Assembly (NCBI GenBank): GCA_002633025.1
Contig: NMRB01000118.1
Coordinates: forward strand, 256,412 to 320,411
DNA: 64,000 bases
Source of the DNA: Notospermus geniculatus
Lineage: Eukaryota; Nemertea; Pilidiophora; Heteronemertea; Lineidae
Reading direction: 5' to 3'
Within the stretch, counting starts at the first letter, position 1. The number at the start of each line of letters is the position of its first letter. Shown here in pieces: positions 1 to 10,940 of the stretch. A program made the translations under genes and the position numbers. The notes below the pieces were generated by a model, which was given only the letters and a program-made list of their open reading frames with translations, made no database searches and was not told the DNA's origin.

Positions 1-3
1 TTC

Positions 4-1075
4 TTAACTTCTGTCTTTTGGAATGGCCGGGATCCAGTTCTGTATGGCCTTGTTCATTTCCTCCAATCGGAAATCTGCTCCTTCTGCAGAAAATGGACTT
101 TCAGTTGCCTTCAGTGACATAGTCTTTCCAACGAAGTCCTGCATTTCTCTGGGCATTAACTGGAAACGAACAATGTCATACAGATCTAGCTCTCGGTATT
201 GAGGGTGTATTCCAGCTGACCACACCTTCGAGAATATGAGCCTAGCCGCTTGCATCAATTCACTGTGACCAGAGCGAACACCAGTCCTGTAGAGCAAGAT
301 AGACCCAAGTGTCTCAAAGGTGATGTCGGCTAGAAATGCATAGTTTGGGTCTTTTGTGGCCATCGAGAACTTGAAGAAGGCAGCACATGACGTCTCAGGT
401 GGTCTGCTCCGGATGAAAGGAACAATCAATTCTTTCGCAATTGCTTCAAAAGCGATGAGTCAGAGGGACCATCCTTTGTGGTGATCGGAGACATTCATTG
501 CCACTTTTTTGGGAGATTCAGTTTTGAAACTGAAGATCTCTACCAGGGACTCCCAGAACACTGGCCAAGAAATTTTCACGAAGGCTCTCACCATGTTCAT
601 TTCTATATGACCAGGTCCTGGGAGCAGAAGCAGCCAGTCAAACTCCCTGGCAAAGTCTAAGCTGGATGGGTCATTTTCCCATGCTGGATGGTACTTTTGA
701 ACGTGACGTAGACACCAACCCTTCACCACCAACTACTAATGCGTCACATATTGGGCAACAGAAGTATTTCCGTACAAGACGGATGCCGATTACAAATGGT
801 GCCCCGTCACACAACACAGCCAAACACTTTCGCTCACCATCTGGAGAATATTTCTGAACCCCTGCATTCTTACCGATTGTTTGAAATATATCGGCCAGAG
901 CATCATATGAGCACGGATTCACAAATATGGCCTCCAGTACTTGCGCATTTGTTGTTGGTTGCGATGCGTGATGATCAGATACCCCAGTATCACGGTAGAA
1001 AGATTGAGTTTTTGTTGCTGTTTCTCCGGGTTGGACATCTTCATCATATGTCAAATCACAGGCCCCTGAAGCCTA
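4..1075 (-). pseudogene. Decayed multicopy transposon-associated protein, family not named
   Basis: Three minus-strand frames read as one protein. The first part (1054 to about 725) has the motif VLCDGAPFVIGIRLVRKYF followed by a CPIC pair. A one- or two-base shift near 725 moves into the next part (732-460), with a second Cys/His pair and the block GPGHIEMNMVRAF. A single in-frame TGA at 460-462 separates this from the last part (429-4), which is in the same frame. I recognise the pattern as a protein family repeated in many marine invertebrate genomes, but I cannot name a domain or function. The shift and the stop make it a pseudogene. The stop at 4-6 may also be secondary, so the full C-terminus may lie outside the window. 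Confidence 0.55.
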
Positions 1076-1117
1076 GTTAGCGGGATTATCGGGTTAGTTA
1101 GCGGGAATATCGGGTTA
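1076..1117. repeat. Short tandem repeat (about 21 bp, two units)
   Basis: Two copies of GTTAGCGGGAATATCGG-like sequence sit directly upstream of the minus-strand pseudogene. They differ by a base or two and an extra GTTA. Confidence 0.7.
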
Positions 1118-2115
1118 AACCATTGTAAACAATGGGTAAGATAAAGAAAAGACAAGGTAGGCAAGCGCAGGACCAGATTTGAACCGAGTGACAGCTTCAC
1201 TTCGGACCCCTCATACGACCAGAAAACGCCGAGAAACTGAACATTTTTTGCTTACCACGTCATCTACAAGACTCCAATCATTAAATCCATGCATAATTAC
1301 AGCCATCATTTACATATTAACAATTTACATATTAACAACACAGGCGGCATCGTTTGTGAGCCGAAAAAGCGAATAATTTAGAAATCCCGCCGTCCACTCT
1401 TTTGACCCGGTAAGCTATAGGCCTACTATTATCTCGTCCCAGGTGAGCCACGGAATGCAGGATTTGTTGGATGCAGAGTGGCTATTGTAATCGGTTCTAT
1501 CCATCCGAACGCCGTACCACTGTCTAGCATACTATTCCACGTTTTAGAAAAATCAACCCAGTCTGCGGTCTGCAGTCTGCAGTCTGCAGGTCTGCATTTG
1601 TCTGACAACCGTGAATTACAGTAGTCCAGCCTTGAGGTAACTAGTCCATGGATGAGCTATGGGATCTTGTGGCATACAGTAAGGTAATCACAGAGTCTGC
1701 CAATTCTCCTGAGTTGAAACATACAAGATTTTATAATTGAACTCACTTGGTCTTGGAGCGAAACATGTGCATCGAAAATTACTCCAAGATTACGTACAGA
1801 TTGGCAGATAGAAACATGGGGACAGTCAATCAAATAAGCATGGTCATAAATATTTTCAGTTGTTACATATTAAGAAATTACAGTTTTAATGTAAAATTAC
1901 ACAGCATAGGCTGAACAGGTTGGCGAATGTTGTGCTGTGCCTTAAATGCAATAGCCTCATGTGGCTTTCCGAAAAAAACAAGTGGCACAGCACATTTTTT
2001 TGGCCGATGTTGTGTTGTTCAATAATTGTCTGTATGGGCAAGTTGTCAATGTTGTATTGGCATGCTGCCTTGAAGATACCTTGTTTGCGGACTTGTGTTG
2101 CTGTTGGCTGTCTTT
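1118..2115. other. No gene recognised
   Basis: No convincing coding sequence on either strand. A CTGCAG/TCTGCAG-rich short tandem run lies at about 1558-1600. The rest is AT-rich and unremarkable. Confidence 0.6.
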
Positions 2116-2681
2116 TCAGTTACTTTTAGTTAAGGCCATGTGTGTCGCAATTTGAAACGGATTGAAGCTGATGTCCATTGGACCAACATTAAGCAAGTCT
2201 TCAATTGCCTCTGCAGTTTGAGAAGTTGAGCCTTGTGAATGGAGGAAGTCTGTTATGAGTGGGTTGAAAGCTGTCAGGCGATGATCTTGATCACTGGATG
2301 TGACGTTGAGTTTCACAAGGATTTGTTTTGAGACGGAGGCGATATGTTGCTTCATCGAACAGGTTTGGCAGCGAAATGTTGCTCTGGTTAAAGTATCGTT
2401 GTCTAAAATCCCTTTGCAGTTTCTGCAAGACTTAGTAATTTGACAGTTAACTGAGTGGCAGATGGAGTTGGAGATTGAGGTAATGTTGGCTTGTTCAGGT
2501 GTATCGGTGCATGTGTTTTCCATGGGCGTGGTTTCGTTGACGGTACTTGAGGTAGTAGTTTGCAGTTGTTTGATACTGTCATAGTTGGATACGGAGAGGT
2601 TGGTGAAACTGTACGTCTGGTTGATGGTAACTTTGTCTATTAGTGAGCCCCAGATGGTCAAGTTGACAGCAGTAGTAGTAT
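2116..2681 (-). pseudogene. RPA-like OB-fold plus zinc-ribbon ssDNA-binding protein, terminal exon
   Basis: An open frame of about 185 codons begins after a plausible splice acceptor (TTGCAG at about 2682-2687), so the first residue is not a start Met. The early block LTIWGSLIDKVTINQTY, with TNLSVSNYD after it, matches the OB-fold strand pattern of replication protein A large-subunit-like proteins carried by animal mobile elements. It is followed by a four-cysteine module (CRNC, then CQTC about 17 residues on) as in the RPA70 C-terminal zinc ribbon, then VSKQILVKLNV. Such proteins are expected to bind single-stranded DNA. The N-terminal exons are not clear. The gene points away from the Fanzor remnant that starts about 1 kb upstream, so the two may be head-to-head genes of one element. 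The frame itself is intact; I call it a fragment because the 5' part is missing. Confidence 0.55.
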
Positions 2682-3004
2682 CTGCAAATCAGATTAACTG
2701 GAATAATTTCCAAACTAACTTTTTTAGTCTTTCTTCTCATCTCAATATTTTCTTAGTTTGTGAATTGTCAAATAAAACCACATGTTCTGCAGCAGTCTGA
2801 TGATTGAATGACACCTGTAATAGGATATCTTTGTTCTTCCGTTTAAAAACTGTGTGTGTGTGTTTTGAATTTGCTTAAGTGATGGCCATTCATACACAAG
2901 ACTGTTTCCAGGTAACAGGACCACATCTAACTTCTTCAAAAAAATATAAATGTGCTTCACGTTTTCCGAATTTGAGCGACCACCTTTCCTATGTGGAAAC
3001 TTCT
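2682..3004. other. No gene recognised; possible intron
   Basis: AT-rich sequence upstream of the OB-fold exon, with a short (GT)n run near 2850. It could be intron of that gene. No exon was identified. Confidence 0.4.
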
Positions 3005-3490
3005 TTTATTGGCCACTGCTACCCACTGGATTTCTGGACCATGAGAAACCACTTTTATAGGCCACTGCTACCCACTGGATTTCTGGACCACGAGAAACCA
3101 CATCATTTTCCTTCCAGACTGCTGTTGCCACCTCAGGAATGCCCAATCTATTTGCTGTAGTCAGACCATCGCCAACAGCATCATTTCCACCGACTTCGTC
3201 AACATCAGGATCATGCATTGCATTTGGCCCAGTCACGCCATTGCTAAAACAGCACCATTTCCGCCGACTTCGTCAACATCAGGACTATCCATTGCTTTTG
3301 CCCAGTCACGCCATTGCTAACAGCACCATTTCCACTGACTTCATCGACATCAGGAACACCCAATGCATTTGTTGTAGTGACGCCATGACAGCACGTTTTC
3401 CACCAACTGGTGGTGCCACCTCAGGAACTTCCAATTCATTTGTCGAAGTCACACCAATGACGTCAGCACGTTTTCAAGCAACTTGTGGCC
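3005..3490. repeat. Imperfect tandem repeats (49 bp and about 73 bp units)
   Basis: A 49-bp unit containing GGCCACTGCTACCCACTGG is present twice (3011 and 3060). Beyond it, units built on AGTCACGCCATTGCTAA and CATTTCCACYGACTTC recur at 3231 and 3304 and more loosely up to about 3490. On the minus strand they would encode Val/Gly/Asp-rich repeats such as DVDEVGGNDAVG, so they may be a repetitive N-terminal exon of the OB-fold gene. That is uncertain. Confidence 0.7.
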
Positions 3491-3723
3491 CCTTCAGCAA
3501 CATGCAAAGACTTTCTGACGCGCTTTCCTTTCTTTATTTGCACACCTGGAGCCTTAGCTTTTCGCTTTTGTTGTCTTTTCCTTGTGACTGAGGTAGACTC
3601 CGCATAAATTCAGGTAGGGATTTTTCCACCTGTGCTTGCTCACTGATGTTGATGCTGTCGGAGAGGGTTTCTTGCTGACCAACATACAAGTCAACAAGTG
3701 TTTGCTTACTGCCAGTCTCTCTA

Positions 3724-5085
3724 TTTATGCCTTCAAGTTCATACGTCATCAGAGACGAATTCTCAAGGAGATGGTTCGTGCATCAAACTTGTCGCACAAC
3801 ACGTGCAATTATCTCGTGTACGACAAGAATCTGAAGCCAACGCAACAAGTGTTGCAAAAACTAGTCTGCAAGGCAAAGGCACAAGACGTACCCGATGCAT
3901 ACAGGATGCCCGGGGACCAGTGGATATATGATAACAAGAACGCGTACACCACGATAAGGCTGACGGCCTGTAAGCAATACTGTGTCAATTACAAATCGGC
4001 CAAGACGAACAAAGCGAGGTAGCGATGAAAAGTTACGCGATAGAAACGCGATAGATCCCCTATCAGACACCATCGAAGTACAGAAACTGTTTGTGAGGAA
4101 ACTGAACGAAAATGATGTTAGATATTGCAGCACTGAGTCGGGAAAACGATTCATAATGAAAAGACACCTTTGTATAATACCGGAGGCATTCGGATCTATC
4201 AAAAACCCCTCAGAACGGTTCCTGAAAATAGCCAAAAAACGCGTCGACTCTCTCCCGCCAATAGAGCACGACGTGAAGATAAAGATGCGAGTCGATGGGA
4301 AATTTGTATTACTGATTCCGTGTGATGCAAAGTACACTAGGACAGCAAAACGAGTGACGGGAACAGAAAACAACATGTGCGGTCTAGATCCAGGTGGACG
4401 CACATTCCTCACCGTGTTTGAAGAGACGAATTGCCATGAGTGGCAAGTCGGTTTGGTTGAAGACAAGCAATATGATCTCAGGCCGCGAGATCGACGAGAC
4501 GCACAGACGACTAACGATGGCGACGGACCGCCGACAGGCAGAAGCAGCAAAGGGACTGGGACGACATCTAGCCCGTCTCCACTACAAAATAACACGCATC
4601 ACCGACAACATCCACGAACAGGTGGCTTCGCATCTGGTGACAAACAATGGTCTGGTCTCAATCGAAAAAATCGGTATCAGTGACATAGTGCGTAAACATT
4701 ACACAAAAGGGAGTAAGAAACAAAAGTGGAAAATAAGAAGTGGGAAATTTTGGAATTTTGCGTGTATTTTTTCAATTTCTCAAAATGGACGAAAATTTTT
4801 TCCCATTTTGAGAAATATCGCCCGAAAAATCAGACGAAATGTCATGTCATTTCAAGAAAATTTCTCAAAATGGGAAAAATTTTTCGTCCATTTTGAGAAA
4901 TTGAAAAAATTCACGCAAAATTCCAAAATTTCCCACTTCTTATTTTCCACTTTTATTTCTTACTCCCTTACAACGTCTACCATCGGTAAAAAAGGGCGCA
5001 GAGAATTGTTAATTTGGCGACATTACGCCTTCAGGAGACGACTGGTGCATAGAGCGACTGGGACTTTAGGAAATCTTCCAGTTTT
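3724..5085 (+). pseudogene. Fanzor (eukaryotic TnpB/IS607 OrfB-like) RNA-guided nuclease, broken
   Basis: Four pieces in order give a Fanzor/TnpB layout. 3724-4015: N-terminal block with FKFIRHQRRILKEMVRAS and NTCNYLVYDKN. After a frameshift near 4015, 4018-4480: a long middle ending in GLDPGGRTF, the RuvC-I motif with its catalytic Asp. After a second shift near 4470, 4480-4700: a helical block (RRQAEAAKGLGRHLARLHYK) and LVSIEKIGISDIV, the RuvC-II position with a candidate Glu. Then a foldback insertion, and 4975-5085: LLIWRHYAFRRRLVHRA, which precedes the zinc finger and RuvC-III in this family. The zinc finger and last Asp are lost where another repeat starts at about 5060. Fanzors are eukaryotic relatives of TnpB, programmable nucleases guided by an RNA encoded at the element end. 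Two shifts, an insertion and truncation make this copy dead. Confidence 0.8.
4704..4967. mobile_element. Foldback MITE inserted in the Fanzor gene
   Basis: A near-perfect hairpin. The left arm reads from GGGAGTAAGAAA through AAGTGGGAAATTTTGG, and the right arm is its reverse complement ending CTTACTCCC. The loop centre lies near 4835. Direct copies of TTACA flank it (4699-4703, 4968-4972), and Fanzor coding resumes immediately after. Exact ends are uncertain by a few bases. Confidence 0.8.
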
Positions 5086-5316
5086 GGTGGATTTATCAAT
5101 ATATCGGTGGCACCCGAGGTTTCTTTAGTTCCTGAATGAAAAGAGCACAGTTTTTTGGTCCAGAAGATGTCATTTTTATTGGAATAAAACGGTGTTTTGG
5201 GGTGTCTGCAGTTGCATGAAGTGGTGAAGCGAGTTGACTTGTGAGTTCTTGTTACCGGCCCTGTCTTTTTATATATTTTAGGGGCTATAGTACCACCATA
5301 AGTACAGCTGCCCGTG
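5060..5316. repeat. Dispersed repeat, copy A
   Basis: The same sequence recurs at about 32085-32300 and inverted at 31643-31905. It includes AAACGGTGTTTTGGGGTGTC and TTACCGGCCCTGTCTTTTTA. It truncates the Fanzor remnant at its left edge. Confidence 0.85.
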
Positions 5317-5349
5317 CATTGACCAGCTACTAGGTACCTACTGTCCTAC

Positions 5350-5768
5350 CTTTTAAGCGCCGATTTTTGCATGTCCGTTGATCCATCCCCAGAAAATTTA
5401 TTGGAAACGCCGGCGTCTCTGCACACTTTACAAAAAATGCGGCCGTTACTTTCAATCGCCCAGGGGAACTCCTTCGCCCAGCTTTCCTGCCATATTTTCT
5501 CACGCTTCGTCAGTCTCACTCGTTTCGCACTACTGCCACTAGCACTGCTCCCTCCCGTTTGGGTTTCGTCACGGTCAGTAGTCATGGTAGTAGTAGCACT
5601 TTCATCGACATTATCATCTGACGATGATGAGTCTATTTCATGTACAGTAGGCCTATCTGCATGATCTGCTGCCTGCTCAGTATCCTGACTATTCACGCTG
5701 GGCTTATTATTCGTGAAAAAAGAATCCAAACTACCCCGCCGCGGCCTCTTCCGGCTTGTTGCCGCCAT
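5350..5768 (-). pseudogene. hAT-type transposase-like first exon with BED/TTF-type zinc finger
   Basis: The ATG at 5766-5768 lies in a good context and starts MAATSRKRPRRGSLDSFF, a basic opening followed by a Ser/Asp/Thr-rich acidic stretch. It ends in KIWQESWAKEFPWAIES, FCKVC and MQKSALKR. This is the N-terminal zinc-finger layout of hAT-derived proteins of the ZNF862/C17orf113 type, where Cys-x2-Cys is followed by a distant His pair. The frame stops just before the expected His, exactly at a splice-donor-like AAAAG/GTAGGA (5349), so it is plausibly a complete first exon. No following exon is visible, because the dispersed repeat at 5060-5316 lies immediately downstream. A transposon copy and a domesticated gene cannot be told apart here. 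Confidence 0.6.
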
Positions 5769-7239
5769 GATGATTGACGAAGTCTCGCACAATCACGCAT
5801 CATGCGAGAGCATCCAGGTCACACAGTTCACATGGTTAAACATGTACGTAGAGGACCTGCGACCGAGAGTGAACGTGATAACTTCTGGCCTCGTTCCGAG
5901 GATAGATCTTATTATCCACACGTCTCAAAATAGTGTACAAATAATTCCTGCAAGCGAGATTGCAATCGAGCGTCTGGCGAGAGCGAACACGTACTCCGCT
6001 GCTGACGTCAGCGAGTGGCGGGCGATATGCCGCAATGGATCAAGCTCGTAAGCGTGCACTTCTGCACCATTATAAAATTTTAGCTTGCAAAAAACGCAGA
6101 AAATAACAAATTGAGCATTCTATGTCAGCAGTAATAAAGTAGAACAAGCATTTTTATCATTCATTCAGCGTATATACGCCTGTTTTAGGCGTTAGTGGGA
6201 ACACTGAGTTTAACTGATGTACAAGCTTGTCCAAACCTCCATAGAGTACACTCGTATTCCCTTTCTTATTGGTTGATTTCACCATTATGAATAATTCGAC
6301 ATTAGGAGCCCGCTTCCGAAGTTCATAATCTTTACGGAACAGAGGTTTTCTCCGTTTGCACAGTGTTGTCCGTTGTGACGCTGCTGCTGCAGGTTTTTCT
6401 AAAACTAATTTCTTTCTTTTCGGCTGTTAATGAGGGAAGGCAGCCTCTGTCTGAATTCGTAAAGTTTTTCGAGATCCGCCATTTTGTTTCGGTGACATCA
6501 CCTAATTAGCATGCTAATTAGGCCTTTTTTCTCAGTGACAGACCTTTGGTATCTGAAGACGTTTTAGAGCAAAAGCATATAACAACCATCTGGCACAGCA
6601 CGCCTATTACACCACGGCAGCCATCTTGAAATCAAAGATGGTTGCCATAATTATTAAAACTACGGGATATCGCCATCAGCATTAATTGTTTTGCCTTGTA
6701 ATATATCAAAATGGAGCTGAGGAAGAGGAAAGCAAGAATACAGGAAAATATACAATGGCCCATGGCGGCACAAGTTAAAACGGTGGCCATATTTAATCCA
6801 AGATGGCCGTCATCGGGATGGCCGGAACTTACTAGAAAATAAGTCTATCATGTGATATATCAATATGCAGGTATTTTTGAGCTGATTCAGAATATGAAAC
6901 AATTTTTATGATACTGAGCCTTGGATTCAAAAGACAATCTTTTTACTATTTTAGCACCATGGGGGTATGCTCACAGAGGAAGTGTAAACACGATGTAACT
7001 GCAATCAAAACAGTATGTCACAAACTTACTTTTATTTATCATGGAACTGAAGTTGCATTTTTCAAGTCCAAGCATAGGGTGACCAGATGAGAGTTAAAAT
7101 ATACACCACTTCACAACATAACAAAACAAAATAGGTGAGTATATTATCATGAGTCAAATTTCACCAAGCCCTCTTGGCAACATACTATTACCAAGTTACT
7201 AAGGAAACAGGTCCCTGGTCCCTGCTCTTGAAAAACATA
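5769..7239. other. No gene; satellite-like and palindromic sequence
   Basis: Contains a perfect 22-bp palindrome at 6501-6522 (half site CCTAATTAGCA). Between about 6600 and 6830, degenerate AAGATGGCCG-type sequence resembles the units in the foldback at 11.0-14.8 kb. No coding sequence supported. Confidence 0.6.
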
Positions 7240-8493
7240 TTATACTGTATAGCTATTGAGAGTTATTAGGCTCATGGCTTCCGTTCCTTTACAAAAAATG
7301 AAAGCACTTGTTGTGAGGTAGCTTGCTCCAAACTTGGCACATTTCATGTACACTTTGTTTATCTCACTCCATTCGATATGTTTCAACGCTTCGTACTTCT
7401 TTCCCTGCCGAGGCAGTTCTTTTAACCGAATAATGTCCTTCAGGTTTGTGAGCGCATCAGTGTTCAAGCCTACTTTGGCTTCCATTTCCATTTGAAACGG
7501 GTATTTCAGTTCAGGATTCATAATGGTGTAGAGGACCATGGCGTACCACACGTCACAGTTTTTCAATTCCTCTATAGACATACTTTGTCCATCATTCCTC
7601 AATAGCAACTCTGGTGCCATGAAGACAGGCAATCCCCTGTTTAAATGTTTAGTTCCTGAATGTACCGTACCAAGGTATTTGTCAGAATCAGAGCAGCCCG
7701 TTTTTCACCAAGGTCGGTTAGCTTGGCCTGTACGGGCCGTTTGTCCCAAAAGTTATTAACCTCGTCCTCTGTTAAACCCACGTAATGGCTGTTTGAAACA
7801 GAACGTTGTCTGGTTTCAGGTCTCTATGTACAATATTTCTCCTATGAAGGTACGCCGAAGAATTAGCAACGTCTGGCAATGAATCGAGCACAGTGTTCAA
7901 AGCCCCTACAGTTGTACACATCAGATACCTCCAAGAAATCCTTGAGAGATGACACATCCTTTTCAATCTGGAACGGGGCATAATTGAACCTGACATACTC
8001 CATCAGGAATCCTGTTCTTCTTAGCAATGAGTTCCCTGAATCCTGAAATACACTATGGGATTTGACGATATTTGGATCTTGAATGCTGTACAAGAGCTTC
8101 GCCTCCTTCATGAACAGTCGTATGCTGTTTTTTTTTTCTATGGTTCCTATAAGCTCCTTCAAAACTATGAAATCTCCATCCTTGCAGTGAATCATCCCCC
8201 TCAACAGTGGTCTCATTAGCAGTGGCTGCAGCAATTGATGGACCAGAAATCTAAGGAATTTGACTTTGGCCTGAGGGTCTGTGTAAAATAAGGACTGTAT
8301 TCCCTTCATCATTCACCAGTTTCTCATGAGCATGACGTTTTAGGCCATCTGTTAGGTAGCTAGATTCCCAATCTTGAGAGTTGGTCCAAAACCACCTATC
8401 ACGTTGTCTCCCTTCTTGGGGTGCCACATCCTCCAACTTGATGAAAATCTTACAACTAAGCATGGAGCATGTTGTGGATGCTTTCTTCAACAA
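7240..8493 (-). pseudogene. Protein kinase-like pseudogene
   Basis: Kinase landmarks appear in order on the minus strand in shifting frames: IVLKEL (beta3 lysine) and EAKLLYSIQDPNIVKSH (alphaC region) at about 8060-8170; FLMEYVRF (hinge) at about 7990; YLHRRNIVHRDLKPDNVLF (catalytic loop) at about 7800-7850; a KLTDLGE block standing for DFG at about 7715; and PVFMAPELLL followed by CDVWYAMVLYTIM (APE and helix F) from 7632. Frame changes near 7900 and between 7772 and 7632 break it. The DLG variant together with HRDLKPDN suggests a Ser/Thr or dual-specificity kinase, but I cannot name the subfamily. Exon boundaries were not resolved, so some shifts could be introns. I favour a pseudogene because the breaks fall inside core motifs. 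Confidence 0.65.
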
Positions 8494-9508
8494 GGCCCTA
8501 CTTGCATTCAGCTTTCATCGCTTTCTTTTATTTGGATCAGTTTCCAATTCATATATGAGTGGGCCTCTATGGTGTTGGTAACTGGACAGATTCGTGCCTT
8601 AGATAAACACTCCTTGCAATTAGCTGTTCCAAGTACATGTGTATTGGATGGCCTATACCAGTGTTCTCTACAGCAGTTTCTTCAAGAGCGGTGGAAATCA
8701 TGATTTTTTTTTTAATTTTTGGGATTTTTTAACAGGGGTGGTAATGAAATCTAAGAGGAGAGGCTCTAATGATTAACCATTAGAAATCATACTTTAAAAC
8801 GGGATGACAAAATGAAAGAGAACACCCGCCTGACAGGCATGGCCAAATACATACCTTTCGGTACAGCCAAGACTTTCAGGGCAAGCAAGCTTGGCGGCAC
8901 ATATACAATGTTTGGCTTTGAATGAAGCATTCACCTCACGTGCATTGATGCTGAGGTAGGCATGGGCAACCTGCAGTTGAAGAAACAATAGTAAGATGAA
9001 AGTTCTCCGCAAATGATATCCAGGTCTGAAAAAAATATTAAAATTTTGAGGTGAATGGATGGCTCCTTGTACACTAACAGTGATGTGGCTAACCTTTTTA
9101 TCAGTTTGCTTTCAGTTTATCTCAGCTGGGTAAAACAACGACTTATAACAAGATGTTGCACAAGAATGTATTACACCATAGGACACCCAGGCAGCTGGTC
9201 TCCGTCAGGCTGTCAAAAAGCTCATTTCTTGACTGTTAGAGATAACAATGCGACTAGAGCTGTAAGCCATATCTTATCATTCAGCCATTTCGCAGGCTCC
9301 AGTGTCCCCATGGTTCAGACTGTATTCACTACTTAGAGGTTAACCCTGCATGGAGTTTGTCTTTAACTGCCTTCTTAATGTAGGAGTGGCCATTGGTCAA
9401 GTGGCTTGGAGTTTCCTTCAGCGTTTCCAATACAATAAATGGGTCAAGTTCCACCTCAACTGCTCGAAGCAAGACAGCAGATGTAACCATCAGAACATCT
9501 GCATCTTT
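8494..9508. other. No gene recognised
   Basis: T-rich tract at about 8703-8730. No domain seen in either strand. Confidence 0.5.
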
Positions 9509-10240
9509 TCACACTGGGTCTTGGATCAATTTCAGTGAGTAAGGCATCCTATCAAAGCTGGCAGACTCATCTGTGTAGCTGAAGAGTGTAGTTACAGGAG
9601 TCAACGAAGAAGACGGCACAAACTCAGGAGCGTCAGAATTCAACGAAGTAGTCTTTTCAATCACAGGTAAACTTGTAGACCGACGGGACGACAGTTCCTT
9701 CCTTAAAGATACATCAGGCTTCGAGAAGGTACTCGTATTGCCATTTACAACTTGAGCGGGACTATACACTGCACGGTTAACAAAGAAGGGACCTGACCAC
9801 CTGCTGGCTCATCCGATAACAAACCCCTATCTCCCATGGCGGGACGATCAGGAAACCGCCACAGTAGCAGACTTCACATGATTGACATTGGCACTTGCGG
9901 CGCCATCTGGGTCCAAATCTGGCTTGTCCGCAGCTGAACGGCCTGTTTCGTTTGCAACCACATCATCAATTGCCTCAGTTTTCGCTGTAGCTACTGCCAA
10001 AGCCGTATCAATCTCAAGCTTTTCTTCTTGTAACTGGGGTTGAAACTTCTGTAGCTCCAGCTCGTGTTTCTTATGTAAAGCCTCAGACTTCGCTTTCAGT
10101 TCAGCTTTGGTTTGTTGCTCACGTAACCTGGCTTTCAGGGTCTTGGACAAGACACTTGAACGATTAGAAAGAAACGACTTAGAAGACACCTTCGAACTAG
10201 CCCTGACACGTGGTTTATGATCTGGCTGAACCTCGTAAGC
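9509..10240 (-). pseudogene. BEL/Pao retrotransposon Gag, N-terminal fragment
   Basis: Starts near VRASSKVSSKSFLSNRSS and runs into a charged coiled coil containing KAKSEALHKKHELELQKF and EEKLEIDTALAVATAKTEA. This is the characteristic start of Gag polyproteins of BEL/Pao elements in marine invertebrates. A frame change near 9800 leads to a Ser/Thr-rich linker (9769-9509). The DUF1759 Gag core and pol are missing downstream. It lies on the opposite strand from the BEL pol at 15.5-17.7 kb, so the two are different copies. Confidence 0.65.
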
Positions 10241-10599
10241 GAGAAGAATTGCTCTGCTTTCTTCTTAGTACTGGCAATTTTTAACTGGAGAAATGACAGA
10301 GTCAGTGGCTTTTCTTGGCCGTTTGTGTCTTTTAAAGACTAGTTGGCTAGAAAAACAGAATAAAGGGGATGTAGGCCTTATACCAGCTGAGAAATTTCGG
10401 TATCTATACTGCGTGACGTAAAACTATCGCTGGATCGACCATTTCGCCAAAGAAGCTTCCGGGCAATCACCATTTCATTGTTTTCTCCATGGATGCCTAA
10501 TGTAAAACCAATGGGTCTGTTGATTTTCGTCAGTTGTTGAGGAATCTGAGTTGTGATCCTTGAGAAAATGGAGAAACCTATGAAGCTACAAATTGCAGT
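10241..10599. other. No gene recognised
   Basis: Upstream flank of the Gag fragment, possibly residual leader or LTR sequence. No LTR ends could be recognised. Confidence 0.4.
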
Positions 10600-10940
10600 G
10601 ATTATTCTTTACAGGGCCATTCCATCTCAAATGAGCCAGGGGTCGGAACCACTCCATCACAGATTTCACTGATGTTTTTATATGTTGTTGGTGTCTATGA
10701 GAAGATGTAAATCCCCAAGTTTGAGGGGTCAGTTCCGATCGGTTGCTGAATGGCGGCCATCTTAAAATTTGGCCCGGCCGTATGTCGTGGCGTACCACAC
10801 CGCCTTCTCGGGAACACATTTTCCTTAATAACTCAGCAAAGAAACATACTATCAAGTTGAAAATTGGTGTATTTATGTAACTTTACCCATAGAATCCGAA
10901 TCTGCAGTCAGATTTGTGATATAAACAACAAAACACTGCC
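10600..10940 (-). repeat. Dispersed repeat R10.6, copy 1
   Basis: The reverse complement of 20502-20835. Shared words include GGGCCATTCCATCTCAAATG, AACACATTTTCCTTAATAAC and GAATCCGAATCTGCAGTCAG. A third partial copy lies at 21537-21627. It contains the phrase AAGATGGCCGCCATTC, linking it to the satellite family of the neighbouring foldback. Confidence 0.85.

Noticed and set aside
3861-4595. 244-codon minus-strand ORF opposite the Fanzor
   Set aside because: Antisense shadow; the plus strand carries the RuvC motifs and the minus frame has no recognisable domain.
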